Of a stretch of 64,000 bases of DNA, positions 1 to 7,532 are shown piece after piece. Position numbers and translations under genes: made by a program. How positions within the stretch are numbered: the first letter of the stretch is position 1; every line of letters starts with the position of its first letter. The stretch is taken from contig DYEX01000151.1 in the NCBI GenBank assembly GCA_020725525.1, forward strand, positions 1 through 64,000, read 5' to 3'. Source of the DNA: Desulfovirgula sp. GTDB taxonomy: Bacteria; Bacillota; Desulfotomaculia; Desulfotomaculales; Desulfovirgulaceae. The notes below the pieces were generated by a model. That model saw only the letters and a program-made list of their open reading frames with translations, was not told the origin of the DNA and ran no database searches.

Positions 1-215
1 ATTTTGTTGAGCGTGGTCCCCAGGTGGATGTGGCCGTTGGCGTAGGGAGGCCCGTCGTGCAGGATGAACTTGGGCCGCCCGGCGTTTTTTTGCTGAACCA
101 AACGGTAGATATCTATATCATCCCAGAATTTTAAGATTTCGGGTTCGCGCTGCGGCAGGTTGGCCTTCATGGGAAAGTCGGTGCGGGGCAAGTTCAAGGT
201 TTTGCTGTAGTCCAC
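1..215 (-). CDS. ileS: Isoleucyl-tRNA synthetase, N-terminal part (cut by window edge)
   Basis: Charges tRNA-Ile with isoleucine in the cytoplasm. Only the first 71 codons are present; the gene runs off the left edge. The reading begins [20 protein letters not shown] and contains the class I synthetase signature region [18 protein letters not shown], whose HIHLGT is the HIGH-type ATP-binding motif. A GTG start at 215 is chosen because an AGAGGTG ribosome site lies a few bases upstream and bacterial IleS proteins begin with this DYSKTLNLP block. The gene diverges from the FmdB-like gene at 356. The N-terminus is diagnostic of IleS rather than ValS or LeuS. Confidence 0.93.
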   Translation of the reverse strand, partial: MDYSKTLNLPRTDFPMKANLPQREPEILKFWDDIDIYRLVQQKNAGRPKFILHDGPPYANGHIHLGTTLNK

Positions 216-355
216 GGGCAGACACCTCTGACCTTCGGAAATAAAAAACTACTTGTTTTTGGCGAATTAACGTTTTATATTATATTAAAAAAAGACAGGC
301 AACGTCAACGTTGTTTTCGAGCGGCTTTATTCTCGCCAAGCAGGGAGGTAAGGAC

Positions 356-685
356 ATGCCTATTTACGAGTATCTTTGCGGGGACTGCGGCAGGCGGGTG
401 GAAATATTGATTTTGTCTCCGGAAAAGGAGATTAAATGCCCCCATTGCCAGGGGAGTTCGTTAAAGCGCCTGATGTCCGCCTTCGCCTACCACCAGAGCG
501 AGGCCGACCGCCTGGCCGGCATCGACACCAGCCGCCCGCAGGGCGAGGATTATTACCGGGACGACCGCAACATCGGCCTGTGGGCGAAAAAAAGGCTAAA
601 GGAGCTGGGCCACGACCCGGGCCCGGAGTTCGAGGGGATCGTGGAAAAAGCAAAGAAGAAAGTAGCGGAAGAGCTCAGCGGATAA
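356..685 (+). CDS. FmdB-family zinc-ribbon protein
   Basis: A 109-residue protein starting MPIYEYLCGDCGRRVE, the classic FmdB/CxxC_CxxC regulatory-domain opening. Two knuckles, CGDC and CPHC, spaced about 22 residues apart, should bind one zinc. The C-terminal half is charged and helical. The ATG at 356 follows GGGAGGTAAGGAC, so 15 upstream in-frame codons are excluded. FmdB proteins were named from formamidase operons, but the family's role is not settled; small nucleic-acid-binding or regulatory roles are proposed. The gene ends in a bidirectional terminator shared with the ferritin-like gene. The family call is firm; the function is unknown. Confidence 0.85.
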   Translation: MPIYEYLCGDCGRRVEILILSPEKEIKCPHCQGSSLKRLMSAFAYHQSEADRLAGIDTSRPQGEDYYRDDRNIGLWAKKRLKELGHDPGPEFEGIVEKAKKKVAEELSG

Positions 686-698
686 AAAAGATAAAAAA

Positions 699-746
699 GG
701 AGCAGCATCCGGGGAACCCGTAAAAAATAAAGCCGGATGCTGCTCC
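699..746. terminator. Bidirectional intrinsic terminator
   Basis: A perfect 14-bp inverted repeat (GGAGCAGCATCCGG at 699-712, CCGGATGCTGCTCC at 733-746) is flanked by A-rich sequence on the left and a TTCCTTATATTTTATTTT tract on the right. It sits between the convergent FmdB-like and ferritin-like genes and can end transcription from both. Confidence 0.85.
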
Positions 747-757
747 TTCCTTATATT

Positions 758-1192
758 TTATTTTCTGTATATTTTCTGTATCCCCAGCGCCTTCTCCAGG
801 TCGATGATGTGCTCCTGCTCCTCCAGCGCAATCTCCCTGATCACCTGCGCTACGTCGTAAAGCTTCATTGCCTCCAGCTGCTCGATCCGCTGCAGATACC
901 TGGCCAGGGCGGCGTACTCGGCCTCCAGGTCCTGCCGCAACATTTCTTTGTTATCCAGGGATGTTTTTATTTCGGCCACGACCACGGTGGGCACGCCGCC
1001 CAAGTACTGGATCTTATCGGAAATTCTGACCGCGTGCTCGTGTTCATTTTGTGCATGTTCAAGTTCTTCCTCGATGACGGCAAAGTATTCAGGACCCGTA
1101 AGCATGGCCGCGTGCTGGATATACTGGATCATCGCCGCGTATTCCCAGGAGAGGTCCAAATTTAAAAGGTTAATGATCTGCTCTTTAGTCAT
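758..1192 (-). CDS. Ferritin-like / bacterioferritin-type diiron protein
   Basis: A 144-residue four-helix-bundle protein. It has the E(x6)Y/E(x2)H pattern of ferritin-like diiron proteins: an early LSWEYAAMIQYIQHA helix, then EEELEHAQNEHEHA with the second-helix EExxH ligands, then EAEYAALARY and ALEEQEHIIDLEKAL in the last helices. Such proteins store iron or detoxify peroxide with ferrous iron, which fits an anaerobe facing oxygen. Length matches small bacterioferritin/rubrerythrin-like proteins without a rubredoxin tail. ATG at 1192 is preceded by a GGGGGAAT region. The exact subfamily cannot be fixed by eye. Confidence 0.85.
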   Translation of the reverse strand: MTKEQIINLLNLDLSWEYAAMIQYIQHAAMLTGPEYFAVIEEELEHAQNEHEHAVRISDKIQYLGGVPTVVVAEIKTSLDNKEMLRQDLEAEYAALARYLQRIEQLEAMKLYDVAQVIREIALEEQEHIIDLEKALGIQKIYRK

Positions 1193-1230
1193 GGAAATTC
1201 CCCCCAGAACACCTTAAATTCCCTAATTTA

Positions 1231-1290
1231 ACACATTAACACATTAACGCATTAATACATGACACATCAATACACCAATACAATATGTAG
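1231..1290. repeat. Short degenerate tandem repeat (about 10-bp period)
   Basis: An A/T-rich run of imperfect copies of ACACATTAAC-like units lies between the ferritin-like gene start and the GerPF-like gene end. No coding function is apparent. It may be slippage-derived spacer or part of an AT-rich upstream region for the ferritin-like gene. Confidence 0.5.
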
Positions 1291-1346
1291 TCGGCAGCGA
1301 AAAGGTGCCCTGGTTTATGTAAATTATTTAAAACGCTTTCGCCATC

Positions 1347-1589
1347 CTAGAGGACGCTTGCCTTTGCCTGCTGGGCGTCGGCAACGTCCGGGTCGGATAC
1401 CGCGGAGATGCCTTGCGGCGAGAAGGCAAAGTCCCCGATCTGTGTGCCGGAGCCGGCATTGGCCTTGGTAAAGGTGGTCAGGTCAAACTGGAAGGAAGGG
1501 CCCAAATTGATCACCGAAGAACTATCCAGAGAGTTTACTTTAAAGCCGAGCATATTCAAAAATGACGGGGAAAACAAAATCGCGGGCAT
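1347..1589 (-). CDS. GerPF/GerPA-type spore germination protein, copy 1
   Basis: An 80-residue protein with the layout of the GerPA/GerPF family: a short hydrophobic start (MPAILFSPSFLNMLGFKVNS), a central NLGPSFQFD segment, a glycine-rich AGSGTQIGDF turn, and a final acidic SDPDVAD motif. In Bacillus the gerP operon products help germinants cross the spore coat. It lies 36 bases downstream of a second, diverged copy on the same strand, so the two are probably one transcript made late in sporulation in the mother cell. Strong family match; which paralogue is unclear. Confidence 0.82.
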   Translation of the reverse strand: MPAILFSPSFLNMLGFKVNSLDSSSVINLGPSFQFDLTTFTKANAGSGTQIGDFAFSPQGISAVSDPDVADAQQAKASVL

Positions 1590-1625
1590 GTATTATCTCC
1601 TCCTCTGTAAAGTGTGGGGCGCGCT

Positions 1626-1865
1626 TTAAAGCGCCCTGTCCAAAAACGTTTCTTTTCGCGCCGGCATGTCCACCAGGTCGCAATCGTTGACAAAAACGTC
1701 GCCCCCATCGGTCGAGCTCTGGTCGCCGTACAGGGACCCCGTTCCCGCGCTGGCTTTGCTGAAACTGTTCCAGTCGGCCAGGTAATTTTGTCCGATATTT
1801 AGAGCGGAACCGTTTTGGATGGCATTTATTTTCAAAAAAAATATATTAATTACTACAGGGAGCAT
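1626..1865 (-). CDS. GerPF/GerPA-type spore germination protein, copy 2
   Basis: A 79-residue paralogue of the preceding gene with the same blocks: LPVVINIFFLKINAIQ start, NIGQNYLADW, AGTGSLYGDQ and a terminal VNDCDLVDMP. It is the first gene of the leftward pair and diverges from the Hsp20 gene at 1934 across a 68-bp gap. The ribosome site GAGGAGGTGACGCG precedes ATG 1865. The gap contains CATATACTG on the minus strand, which resembles a SigK-type -10 (CATAnnnTA) with one mismatch. GerP operons are SigK-dependent in Bacillus, but here the promoter is only suggestive. Confidence 0.78.
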   Translation of the reverse strand: MLPVVINIFFLKINAIQNGSALNIGQNYLADWNSFSKASAGTGSLYGDQSSTDGGDVFVNDCDLVDMPARKETFLDRAL

Positions 1866-1933
1866 CGCGTCACCTCCTCATGCCTTGTAACAGTATATGA
1901 TAGTCGGCGAGCTTTAAATAGTGAGGTAAAAAA

Positions 1934-2398
1934 ATGTTTGATCCGGAAAAATTTTTAAGGTGGAGCAAACTGGTGCAAAAAATGTATGGGCAGGACTTCT
2001 GGGCCAGCGTTTTTAACCACCCTTCGGGCGCCCGGCTTTTAGACCAGGTTTCCGAAATGGTGGCGCCCCAAAAAGCCTTTCCGTCTGCGGATATTTACCA
2101 GACGGAGCAGGAGATAATTGTCCTTATTGATCTGCCGGGTGTTAAAAAACAGGATGTCCAGATCCAGGTGACCGACGACCGCTTGGTGGTCAAGGGTTTT
2201 GTGCCGGAGTCCGGCAAGGGGTGCCGCCTGGTGAGCAGCGAGCGTTTTACCGGCAGCTTTGAACGGTCCCTCAGCCTGCCCGAGGCAGTCGGCAAAACGG
2301 GCTGCCGGGCCAGTTTGCGCGACGGCCTGCTGGAGATCCGCCTGCCGCGGGGGTACGAGGCCGCTTTCCGGACTATTCCTATAGACGAGGAAGGGTAA
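1934..2398 (+). CDS. Hsp20/alpha-crystallin family protein
   Basis: A 154-residue small heat-shock protein. After a 55-residue N-terminal arm comes the alpha-crystallin beta-sandwich: ADIYQTEQEIIVLIDLPGV, KKQDVQIQVTDDRLVVKG, then the SERFTGSFERSLSLPEAV strand pair and an ending GLLEIRLPRG, where family members have the (G)xLxIxxPK block. It sits between divergent GerP-like genes and a GerPC-like gene, reached by a TAAATG overlap. It may therefore be a spore-layer protein (compare CotM/CotP-type Hsp20 of Bacillus) rather than a general chaperone; that is inference from context. Confidence 0.88.
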   Translation: MFDPEKFLRWSKLVQKMYGQDFWASVFNHPSGARLLDQVSEMVAPQKAFPSADIYQTEQEIIVLIDLPGVKKQDVQIQVTDDRLVVKGFVPESGKGCRLVSSERFTGSFERSLSLPEAVGKTGCRASLRDGLLEIRLPRGYEAAFRTIPIDEEG

Positions 2399-2887
2399 AT
2401 GAAAATAACTCTTCCCTGTTTTTTAGCTGGACCGAAGATTGCCCATTTAAAAAAGCGGGTCGGCGAACTGGAGAGAAAAGTCCAGGAGTTGGCGCAGCAA
2501 TGTACCCAGATCGAGCAAAAGCTCGGCCAGACCCCGACCATCGAGTATGTGTACGTGGAACGCATTAACGTGGACAGGCTGGAGCTGAGCAATAACTTTG
2601 GGGCCATGGGGGTCAGGGAGCTAAGCGGGGCCTTGAACGTCGGCGTGAATTGTTTGGGAAGCGGTAGCTTATGTAAACAAAAAGCAGTGTCGCCGGGCGA
2701 GAAGCAGGAGGCGGGAAAAACTCAGCAGCAACGGCAGACTGCGGATAAGCGCCGGCATCAGGAGACAGTAGAAAAGGAAGATTTATTTAAAAAAGTGCAA
2801 AAAGGCCGGAGTTGCCGGGGCGCGGCGGGGGATTGCCGAAACGGGCCGGTTTTAAATATACGGTACGGGTCTTTAAATGATGGGTAG
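2399..2887 (+). CDS. GerPC-like spore protein with coiled coil and charged tail
   Basis: A 162-residue protein whose ATG overlaps the Hsp20 stop (TAAATG), so the two are translationally coupled. Residues 14-45 form a heptad coiled coil (KIAHLKKRVGELERKV onward). They are followed by IEYVYVERINVDRLEL and LSGALNVGV. This order, a coiled coil then an IEYkvdkL..leGtLniG-like block, resembles GerPC of Bacillus. The last 70 residues are Lys/Arg/Gln-rich, low complexity and unlike the family, so they may be spurious extension or a disordered tail. The GerPC-like call is moderate. Confidence 0.6.
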   Translation: MKITLPCFLAGPKIAHLKKRVGELERKVQELAQQCTQIEQKLGQTPTIEYVYVERINVDRLELSNNFGAMGVRELSGALNVGVNCLGSGSLCKQKAVSPGEKQEAGKTQQQRQTADKRRHQETVEKEDLFKKVQKGRSCRGAAGDCRNGPVLNIRYGSLNDG

Positions 2888-2896
2888 CCTGTTCAG

Positions 2897-2975
2897 GTGA
2901 TGGATAACGTGAGAAAAGGTATTTTTGCTTCAAGTGATGGATAACTGGTGAAAAGTAGAGTATTTTTGCTAAAAC
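2897..2975 (+). repeat. Imperfect tandem direct repeat, about 37 bp unit
   Basis: Two adjacent copies start GTGATGGATAAC and end TATTTTTGCT, at about 2897-2930 and 2934-2973. The second copy has a few inserted bases. It lies in the 112-bp gap before the hydrolase gene and may carry duplicated upstream sequence for it. Confidence 0.6.
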
Positions 2976-2999
2976 AAGCGATAAACGGAGGTCTTTTGC

Positions 3000-3791
3000 A
3001 TGGGGTGCATTCTTTTTGTCCACGGCATGGGCTACGATCCGCGAGAGGATTATTGGCGGGACTGGGCCGGGCCGCTGCGCGAAGCCCTGCACCGAGAAGG
3101 GGTGCAGGTTGAGGACGGTATTTTTGGAGGCATTTACTATTACGATCTGGTGCCCGGCCCGGCAGCGCTAGGCTGTTCCGCCGAATTTTTGCGGGCGCGG
3201 GAGCACTTTCTTGATGACTTAAGGGAGTTTGCCTTCCAAAACTTGACCGCCCGGGGCGAAAAATTTTCCTGGCAGCCAAGGGGTCTCGTCAAAAATTTAA
3301 TCAATTATCTCGTGGACAACTTTGGGGATATATTTTTTTACCTCTATATAGATTTTGTTTTTCAGGCCGTCAACTGGCGGCTTTACGAAAAATTGCTGGC
3401 CGCTGGTGAACCCGTGCACCTGCTCGGTTACAGCTTGGGGTCGCTGGTCGGCTACTGCGCCTTGCAGGCCAGCCCTCCCCTGGCCGGCCGGGTAGCCCAT
3501 TTTGTCATGCTGGGCAGCCCTCTTTTCTGGTTTGCGCGCGGGGTGGCGCGCCGGGCGGATCTGAACGTCCGCCCGGCGGTAGGCCGCTTTACAAACGCGG
3601 CCGGGATCGTGGACATCGCCTGGCCCCACCTCGTTCCCCGGGTGGTGCAGGGGCTGGACGAAAACGTGGAATTTATCGTTGACCGCTTCAATCCCATCCG
3701 GGGCCACCATGCTTACTTTCGCCACCCGGAGAGCTTGCGGGTTATTGCTCAGCTCATCGCCAAAACGTGGGGGGACCCACAGAAAGCGTAA
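3000..3791 (+). CDS. Alpha/beta-hydrolase-fold protein
   Basis: A 263-residue cytoplasmic hydrolase. It begins with the strand ILFVHGMGYDP, the HGxG oxyanion region. Around residue 144 it has the nucleophile elbow GYSLGS (GxSxG with Ser as likely catalytic residue), followed by a short helix and HFVMLGSPLFW. A late His occurs in GHHAYFRH. The start ATG at 3000 follows CGGAGGTCTTTTGC. Substrate is unknown; the HGMGYDPR start and GYSLGS elbow recall lipase-like proteins acting on acyl esters. It stands alone upstream of tadA. Confidence 0.72.
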   Translation: MGCILFVHGMGYDPREDYWRDWAGPLREALHREGVQVEDGIFGGIYYYDLVPGPAALGCSAEFLRAREHFLDDLREFAFQNLTARGEKFSWQPRGLVKNLINYLVDNFGDIFFYLYIDFVFQAVNWRLYEKLLAAGEPVHLLGYSLGSLVGYCALQASPPLAGRVAHFVMLGSPLFWFARGVARRADLNVRPAVGRFTNAAGIVDIAWPHLVPRVVQGLDENVEFIVDRFNPIRGHHAYFRHPESLRVIAQLIAKTWGDPQKA

Positions 3792-3902
3792 AGGCGAGGC
3801 TCGGCTGCTTTCGCCTCTTGCGGCGCCAATTCCAGCTTGTCAAAGGCCGTTTTCTGTGCTAAAATGAAGGCTGCGCGGGGAATTTAAGGCGGGGGATCTT
3901 TT

Positions 3903-4376
3903 TTGTCGGCGGAACATGAGCATATTCCTTATATGCGGGAGGCTTTGGCGGAGGCTCGCAAGGCCTGCGCCCGAGGAGAGGTTCCCGTCGGCGCGGTGGT
4001 GGTGCGCGACGGGGAAATTATCGGGCGGGGGCACAATCTGCGGGAAACGCTTATGGACAGCTCGGCCCACGCCGAGATGCTTGCCCTGCGCGAAGCGGCG
4101 CAAAAAACGGGCGACTGGCGCCTGACAGGCTGCACCGTTTACGTGACCATCGAGCCGTGCCCTATGTGCGCCGGGGCGCTGGTCCAGTTCCGGGTGAGCA
4201 GGCTGGTGTACGGGGCTAAAGATCCCAAGGCGGGGGCGGTTGACTCCGTCGTTGACCTGGTCAGGAACCCGAGGTTCAACCACCAGGTGGAGGTTGTTTC
4301 CGGCGTACTGGAAGAAGAGTGCCGGTCGATCATCCAGCGGTTTTTTAAAGATCTACGGGAAAAAAGAGACGTTTAG
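3903..4376 (+). CDS. tadA: tRNA adenosine(34) deaminase
   Basis: Converts adenosine 34 to inosine in the wobble position of tRNA-Arg(ACG). The 157-residue protein has the full cytidine-deaminase-fold zinc site: His56 and catalytic Glu58 in AHAEML, and Cys86/Cys89 in PCPMCAGA. The start is TTG at 3903 after GGCGGGGGAT; the next in-frame ATG (3933) would remove the first ten residues, which match the usual TadA N-terminus. In Bacillus the equivalent gene (yaaJ) lies just before the SRP RNA and dnaX, the same neighbourhood as here. Confidence 0.95.
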   Translation: MSAEHEHIPYMREALAEARKACARGEVPVGAVVVRDGEIIGRGHNLRETLMDSSAHAEMLALREAAQKTGDWRLTGCTVYVTIEPCPMCAGALVQFRVSRLVYGAKDPKAGAVDSVVDLVRNPRFNHQVEVVSGVLEEECRSIIQRFFKDLREKRDV

Positions 4377-4387
4377 CCAGCAGGCGT

Positions 4388-4481
4388 GGAGAGATGGCCG
4401 AGTGGTTGAAGGCGCTCGACTCGAAATCGAGTAGGCGGGCCAAAACCCGCCTCGTGGGTTCGAATCCCACTCTCTCCGCCA
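4388..4481 (+). tRNA. tRNA-Ser (anticodon CGA)
   Basis: A class II tRNA with a 7-bp acceptor stem (GGAGAGA/TCTCTCC), discriminator G and encoded CCA. The anticodon stem CTCGA/TCGAG encloses the loop CTCGAAA, giving anticodon CGA, which reads UCG. A long variable arm pairs GGCGGG with CCCGCC, and the T arm is GTGGGTTCGAATCCCAC. It follows tadA by 11 bp. Confidence 0.95.
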
Positions 4482-4610
4482 GGTTTCTTGATCCATAAGG
4501 GATGTCAAGCGTCAGTGAAAATGTCAGGTGAAATTCACCAGTGAATTTGTCAGGGATGTGGCATAATAAGGCCTGCGAGGTAAAAATGGCTTACGCTATG
4601 GATGGTTTTC

Positions 4611-4650
4611 GGCGGGTTTACGGGAATGATTAGCGCCCGCCTTTTTTTCA
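4611..4650 (+). terminator. Intrinsic terminator
   Basis: GGCGGG at 4611-4616 pairs with CCCGCC at 4636-4641, followed by CTTTTTTTC. It lies 130 bp after tRNA-Ser(CGA) and before the T-box promoter, so it likely ends the tadA/tRNA transcript. Confidence 0.75.
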
Positions 4651-4728
4651 CACTTACGCGGGCGGGTGCGGTGGGCTTTTGGGGGCCGGTGCTTTTTTCA
4701 GACGAATCACAAACCGGCAAAAATGCTC

Positions 4729-4758
4729 TTGCTTATGCTTTACCCGGTATGCTATAAT
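4729..4758 (+). promoter_or_regulatory. SigA-type promoter of the T-box/symporter transcript
   Basis: TTGCTT (4729-4734), an 18-bp spacer, and TATAAT (4753-4758) preceded by TGC, an extended -10. The start point would be near 4765, at the beginning of the T-box leader. Confidence 0.7.
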
Positions 4759-4765
4759 GCCGTTT

Positions 4766-5077
4766 AAGGCAGTGCCAGACAGATAAAGGAAATGGCGATG
4801 AACGGGAGAGTAGGCCGGGGGTGGCCTGGCAGAGAGGAGGGGCCGCTGGCTGCAAGCCCCTCCAGGCGCATCCGGCTGAAGTTCACCCCGGAGCTGCGCC
4901 GCTGAAAGCCACTGGCGGCAAAAGTAGGCGGCGCCGGTTGCCCCCGTGAACGGGCAGGAGTTGCTTTACGGTTAAATGAGGGGGCTGCCCTCATAAAAAC
5001 AGCGGGGGCGGCCAAGAAGGGTGGTACCGCGGAAAGCACAGGCTTTTCGTCCCTTGGGCGAAAAGCTTTAATTTTTT
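4766..5077 (+). promoter_or_regulatory. T-box leader, probable phenylalanine specifier (UUC)
   Basis: A tRNA-sensing leader that permits readthrough when the cognate tRNA is uncharged. The stem I landmarks are visible: AGTA (4809-4812) in a GAGTAG context, an AGAGAGG distal motif, and the 3' specifier strand GAAGTTCACCCC. The T-box sequence is AAGGGTGGTACCGCGG around 5017-5032. Aligning the specifier strand with the methionine leader of this window (GAACATGGCCCC) puts the specifier at TTC, 4882-4884, hence Phe. Stem I pairings GCCGG/CCGGC and GGAGGGGC/GCCCCTCC support the register. It controls the small ORF and SSS symporter downstream. Confidence 0.9.
5040..5077 (+). terminator. T-box regulated terminator
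   Basis: AGGCTTTTCG pairs with CGAAAAGCTT around a TCCCTTGGG loop and is followed by TTAATTTTTT. The antiterminator formed with the T-box sequence would use part of the same strand. Confidence 0.85.
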
Positions 5078-5093
5078 AGCGGGAGGTGGTATT

Positions 5094-5201
5094 TTGCTGG
5101 GGCTTGAAGGGGTAGGGGTTTTTCTGGCCTACATCCTCTGCATCGCTTCCTCCCTTCTCTGCGTCGTTTACGGAGCGGTGCGCTGGAATGCCGGGGATTA
5201 A
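5094..5201 (+). CDS. 35-residue single-TM symporter small accessory protein
   Basis: A tiny ORF missed by length cut-offs. TTG start at 5094 lies 7-8 bases after GGGAGGTGG, directly behind the T-box terminator. The product has one hydrophobic helix (VGVFLAYILCIASSLLCVVYGA) followed by the polar end VRWNAGD. Small membrane proteins of this kind are encoded immediately upstream of SSS-family symporters in many Firmicutes and are presumed partners of the transporter. The gap to the symporter is 48 bp. Good ribosome site, conserved position and the TM-YGxxxW layout make it a convincing gene; its action is unproven. Confidence 0.75.
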   Translation: MLGLEGVGVFLAYILCIASSLLCVVYGAVRWNAGD

Positions 5202-5249
5202 TTATTTTTTAAATTACCAGGACGGCAGGATGGAAGGAGGAGATTTGCT

Positions 5250-6878
5250 TTGAGCGACCCGCTCTTTTACCTTGTGGTGATGGTTTACCTTGCGGCGACC
5301 TTTTTCCTGGGCTACCTGGGGTGGCGTCAGACGCGCACCTCATCCGATTACATGCTGGCGGGCGGGCAGGTTAACGGCTTTCTGGTTGCTCTGTCCTACG
5401 GTTCAACCTTCATTAGCACCTCGGCCATCGTGGGCTTTGGCGGTGCGGCGGCTGCCTACGGGATGAGCCTTTTGTGGCTGGCAGCCTTGAACATCCTGGT
5501 GGGCATCTTTATTGCCTTTGCCTTCCTGGGCAGGCGCATCCGGGTCATGGGAGCCAATTTGGGAGTGCAGACTTTCCCGGAACTTTTAGCCAGGCGTTTT
5601 AACTCGCGCTTCATCCACGCCTATGCTGCGCTGCTGATTGCCCTGGTAATGCCCCTTTATGCGGCAGCGGTTATGATCGGCGGTGCCCGCTTTCTGGAAC
5701 AGGTGCTTTCCCTGGATTATTCGCTGGCCCTGATCATCTTTGCCCTTCTGGTGGCCGCTTACGTTTTTTACGGCGGCCTGCGGGGCGTTATTTACACCGA
5801 CGCCCTGCAGGGCGGGATCATGTTTGCGGGCATGGTGCTGCTGCTCATTTTGACCTACGCCAGGATGGGTGGCGTCGTCCCGGCTCACGAAGCGCTGACC
5901 GCTTTAAAGGGCCTGGTGCCGCCCTCGCTGGCCGCCAAGGGCCATGCGGGCTGGACGGCCATGCCCCTGGTGGGTTCGGAGCTGTGGTGGTACGTGCTCA
6001 CCACCCTGGTGCTCGGCGTGGGCATCGGGGTGCTGGCCCAGCCGCAGTTGGCCGTGCGCTTCATGACCCTGCGCAGTACCCGTGAGCTAAACCGCGGCAT
6101 GGTCACCGGCGGGATTTTTATTCTGGCCATGACCGGCACCGCTTTTGTGATGGGTGCCCTTTCCAACGTCTACTTCTACCGCACCAGCGGCAAGATTGCC
6201 CTGGCCATGGTTACCGATCCGGTCACGGGCATGCCGAACATTGACCGCATCATACCCCTGTACATTAACCAGGCCATGCCCCCGTGGTTTGTCTACATTT
6301 TCATGCTCACCCTGCTGGCGGCGGCCATGTCCACTTTGAGCAGCCAGTTCCACGTTATCGGCACCTCGGTGCGCGACCTCTACTTCATAGGGAAGCCGGA
6401 GGCTTCCCCGCAGGCCGGCATGGTTGTTGCCCGCTGCGGGGTGCTGGTGGGGCTGGCCATAACCCTTTACCTGGGCTTCAAGCTGCCACCCAGCATAATT
6501 GCGCTGACCACCTCCATCTTCTTTGGCCTCTGCGCGGCCAGCTTTCTGCCGGCGCTCCTGGCGGCCCTCTACTGGCCCCGGGCCACGGGTAGCGGGGTCA
6601 CCGCCGGCATGCTGGCGGGTTCTGCGGTTTACGCCTTTATGGTCCTCTTCGTGCACCAGAAAGAAGCCGTGATCTTCGGAGTAGCCAAGGCCCTGACGGG
6701 GAAGCCCTACCTGGCCACTTTCCCCTGGAATATCATTGACCCTCTGGTGGTGGCCCTGCCGGCTTCCGCAGCTACCCTTGTGCTGGTGAGCCTGGCCTCG
6801 CGGGCGCTCCCGCGGGAGCACCTGCGCGCGTGCTACAGGGGCATACACGGCCCCGGTGCGCCAGCACTAAACAAGTAA
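5250..6878 (+). CDS. Sodium:solute symporter (SSS family), likely aromatic amino acid uptake
   Basis: A 542-residue, very hydrophobic protein with about 13 membrane helices, of the SSS (PutP/PanF-like) family. It starts DPLFYLVVMVYLAATFFLGY with the early SDYMLAGGQVNGFLVALSYG segment typical of the family's TM2 sodium site. GGLRGVIYTDALQGGIM is the usual TM6 signature. TTG start at 5250 follows GGAAGGAGGAG. It is transcribed behind a T-box whose specifier reads as UUC, which suggests import of phenylalanine or a precursor. The substrate is inferred only from the leader; the family also moves proline, pantothenate and short organic acids. Confidence 0.88.
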   Translation: MSDPLFYLVVMVYLAATFFLGYLGWRQTRTSSDYMLAGGQVNGFLVALSYGSTFISTSAIVGFGGAAAAYGMSLLWLAALNILVGIFIAFAFLGRRIRVMGANLGVQTFPELLARRFNSRFIHAYAALLIALVMPLYAAAVMIGGARFLEQVLSLDYSLALIIFALLVAAYVFYGGLRGVIYTDALQGGIMFAGMVLLLILTYARMGGVVPAHEALTALKGLVPPSLAAKGHAGWTAMPLVGSELWWYVLTTLVLGVGIGVLAQPQLAVRFMTLRSTRELNRGMVTGGIFILAMTGTAFVMGALSNVYFYRTSGKIALAMVTDPVTGMPNIDRIIPLYINQAMPPWFVYIFMLTLLAAAMSTLSSQFHVIGTSVRDLYFIGKPEASPQAGMVVARCGVLVGLAITLYLGFKLPPSIIALTTSIFFGLCAASFLPALLAALYWPRATGSGVTAGMLAGSAVYAFMVLFVHQKEAVIFGVAKALTGKPYLATFPWNIIDPLVVALPASAATLVLVSLASRALPREHLRACYRGIHGPGAPALNK

Positions 6879-7349
6879 GTGGGGCGGCAGGGGTAGAAAG
6901 AGCGCGCCGGGCGGGAAGTCCTAGGCACGAGCGACCCATATGCTCTGGCGGAATTGGCTAAAGGTTCATTGCGCTCCAAGATTAGGAGAGCTGGAACTTT
7001 AACCATAAGCAAAGCGGCAAAAAAAACGGGCTGACCCGTTTTCAACAGGAATCGTTATACTTAATCTGGCACGACTTGAGGCAGCTCGCTTTATTGAGTA
7101 GGTGACCCCGTTTAGCCGGTGTCGGACAAACCGGTAGGCCGTATCTAACAGATCGCGGGAAGCGTTCGGCACTCAAGAAACTTGAGTGTTGGACCGCTTC
7201 ACCCAACACTCAGAGATTCACAATTAAATTTGTCGCGAGGATATGAACTCATGATTTTGGACCTTTTCCAATAGGAATTCAACTTATCTGAGTGCTGGGT
7301 CTTATGTCCGTGTCCAGCGTCCGTGAAACGCCGTTCTCCCGTCCGGGTG
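6879..7349. other. Non-coding spacer with degenerate repeat arms
   Basis: No credible gene. At 7024-7041 an AAACGGG/CCCGTTT hairpin followed by TTTTC could end the symporter transcript. CACTCAAG/CTTGAGTG (7170-7188), CCAACACTCAG (7213-7223) and GAGTGCTGGG (7290-7299) are arms related to the repeat family whose full copies lie at 7350-7532, so older decayed copies are likely here. Confidence 0.6.
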
Positions 7350-7419
7350 CCCAGCACTTAACACCCATCGCAACACTCAGCTTCTAAGTATTAACTTAAC
7401 GTGGGTGTTGAGTGCTGGG
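7350..7419. repeat. Palindromic repeat unit, copy A1 (CCCAGCACT family)
   Basis: An 18-bp inverted repeat: CCCAGCACTTAACACCCA at 7350-7367 against TGGGTGTTGAGTGCTGGG at 7402-7419, with one T-G mismatch. The 34-bp centre contains CTTCTAAGTATT. The unit is repeated almost unchanged at 7466-7532. Confidence 0.85.
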
Positions 7420-7465
7420 CGGGGTCGAGGTCTCCCTGTCGCTACAGCCTGCTCCCAGGGCCGTG

Positions 7466-7532
7466 CCCAGCACTTAACACCCATCGCAACACCCAGCTTC
7501 TAAGTATTCTTAACCTGGGTGTTGAGTGCTGG
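7466..7532. repeat. Palindromic repeat unit, copy A2 (CCCAGCACT family)
   Basis: Second copy of the 70-bp unit: left arm CCCAGCACTTAACACCCA (7466-7483), right arm TGGGTGTTGAGTGCTGG (7516-7532), same centre with CAGCTTCTAAGTATT. The two copies are separated by 46 bp of unrelated G+C-rich sequence. Confidence 0.85.

Noticed and set aside
5586-6848. Long minus-strand frames inside the SSS symporter
   Set aside because: Gly/His/Gln-rich translations typical of antisense shadows of G+C-rich membrane-protein genes.
7170-7532. CRISPR-like array
   Set aside because: The repeats are palindromic hairpins of two copies with unequal spacers and no cas genes; they fit an intergenic repeat family.
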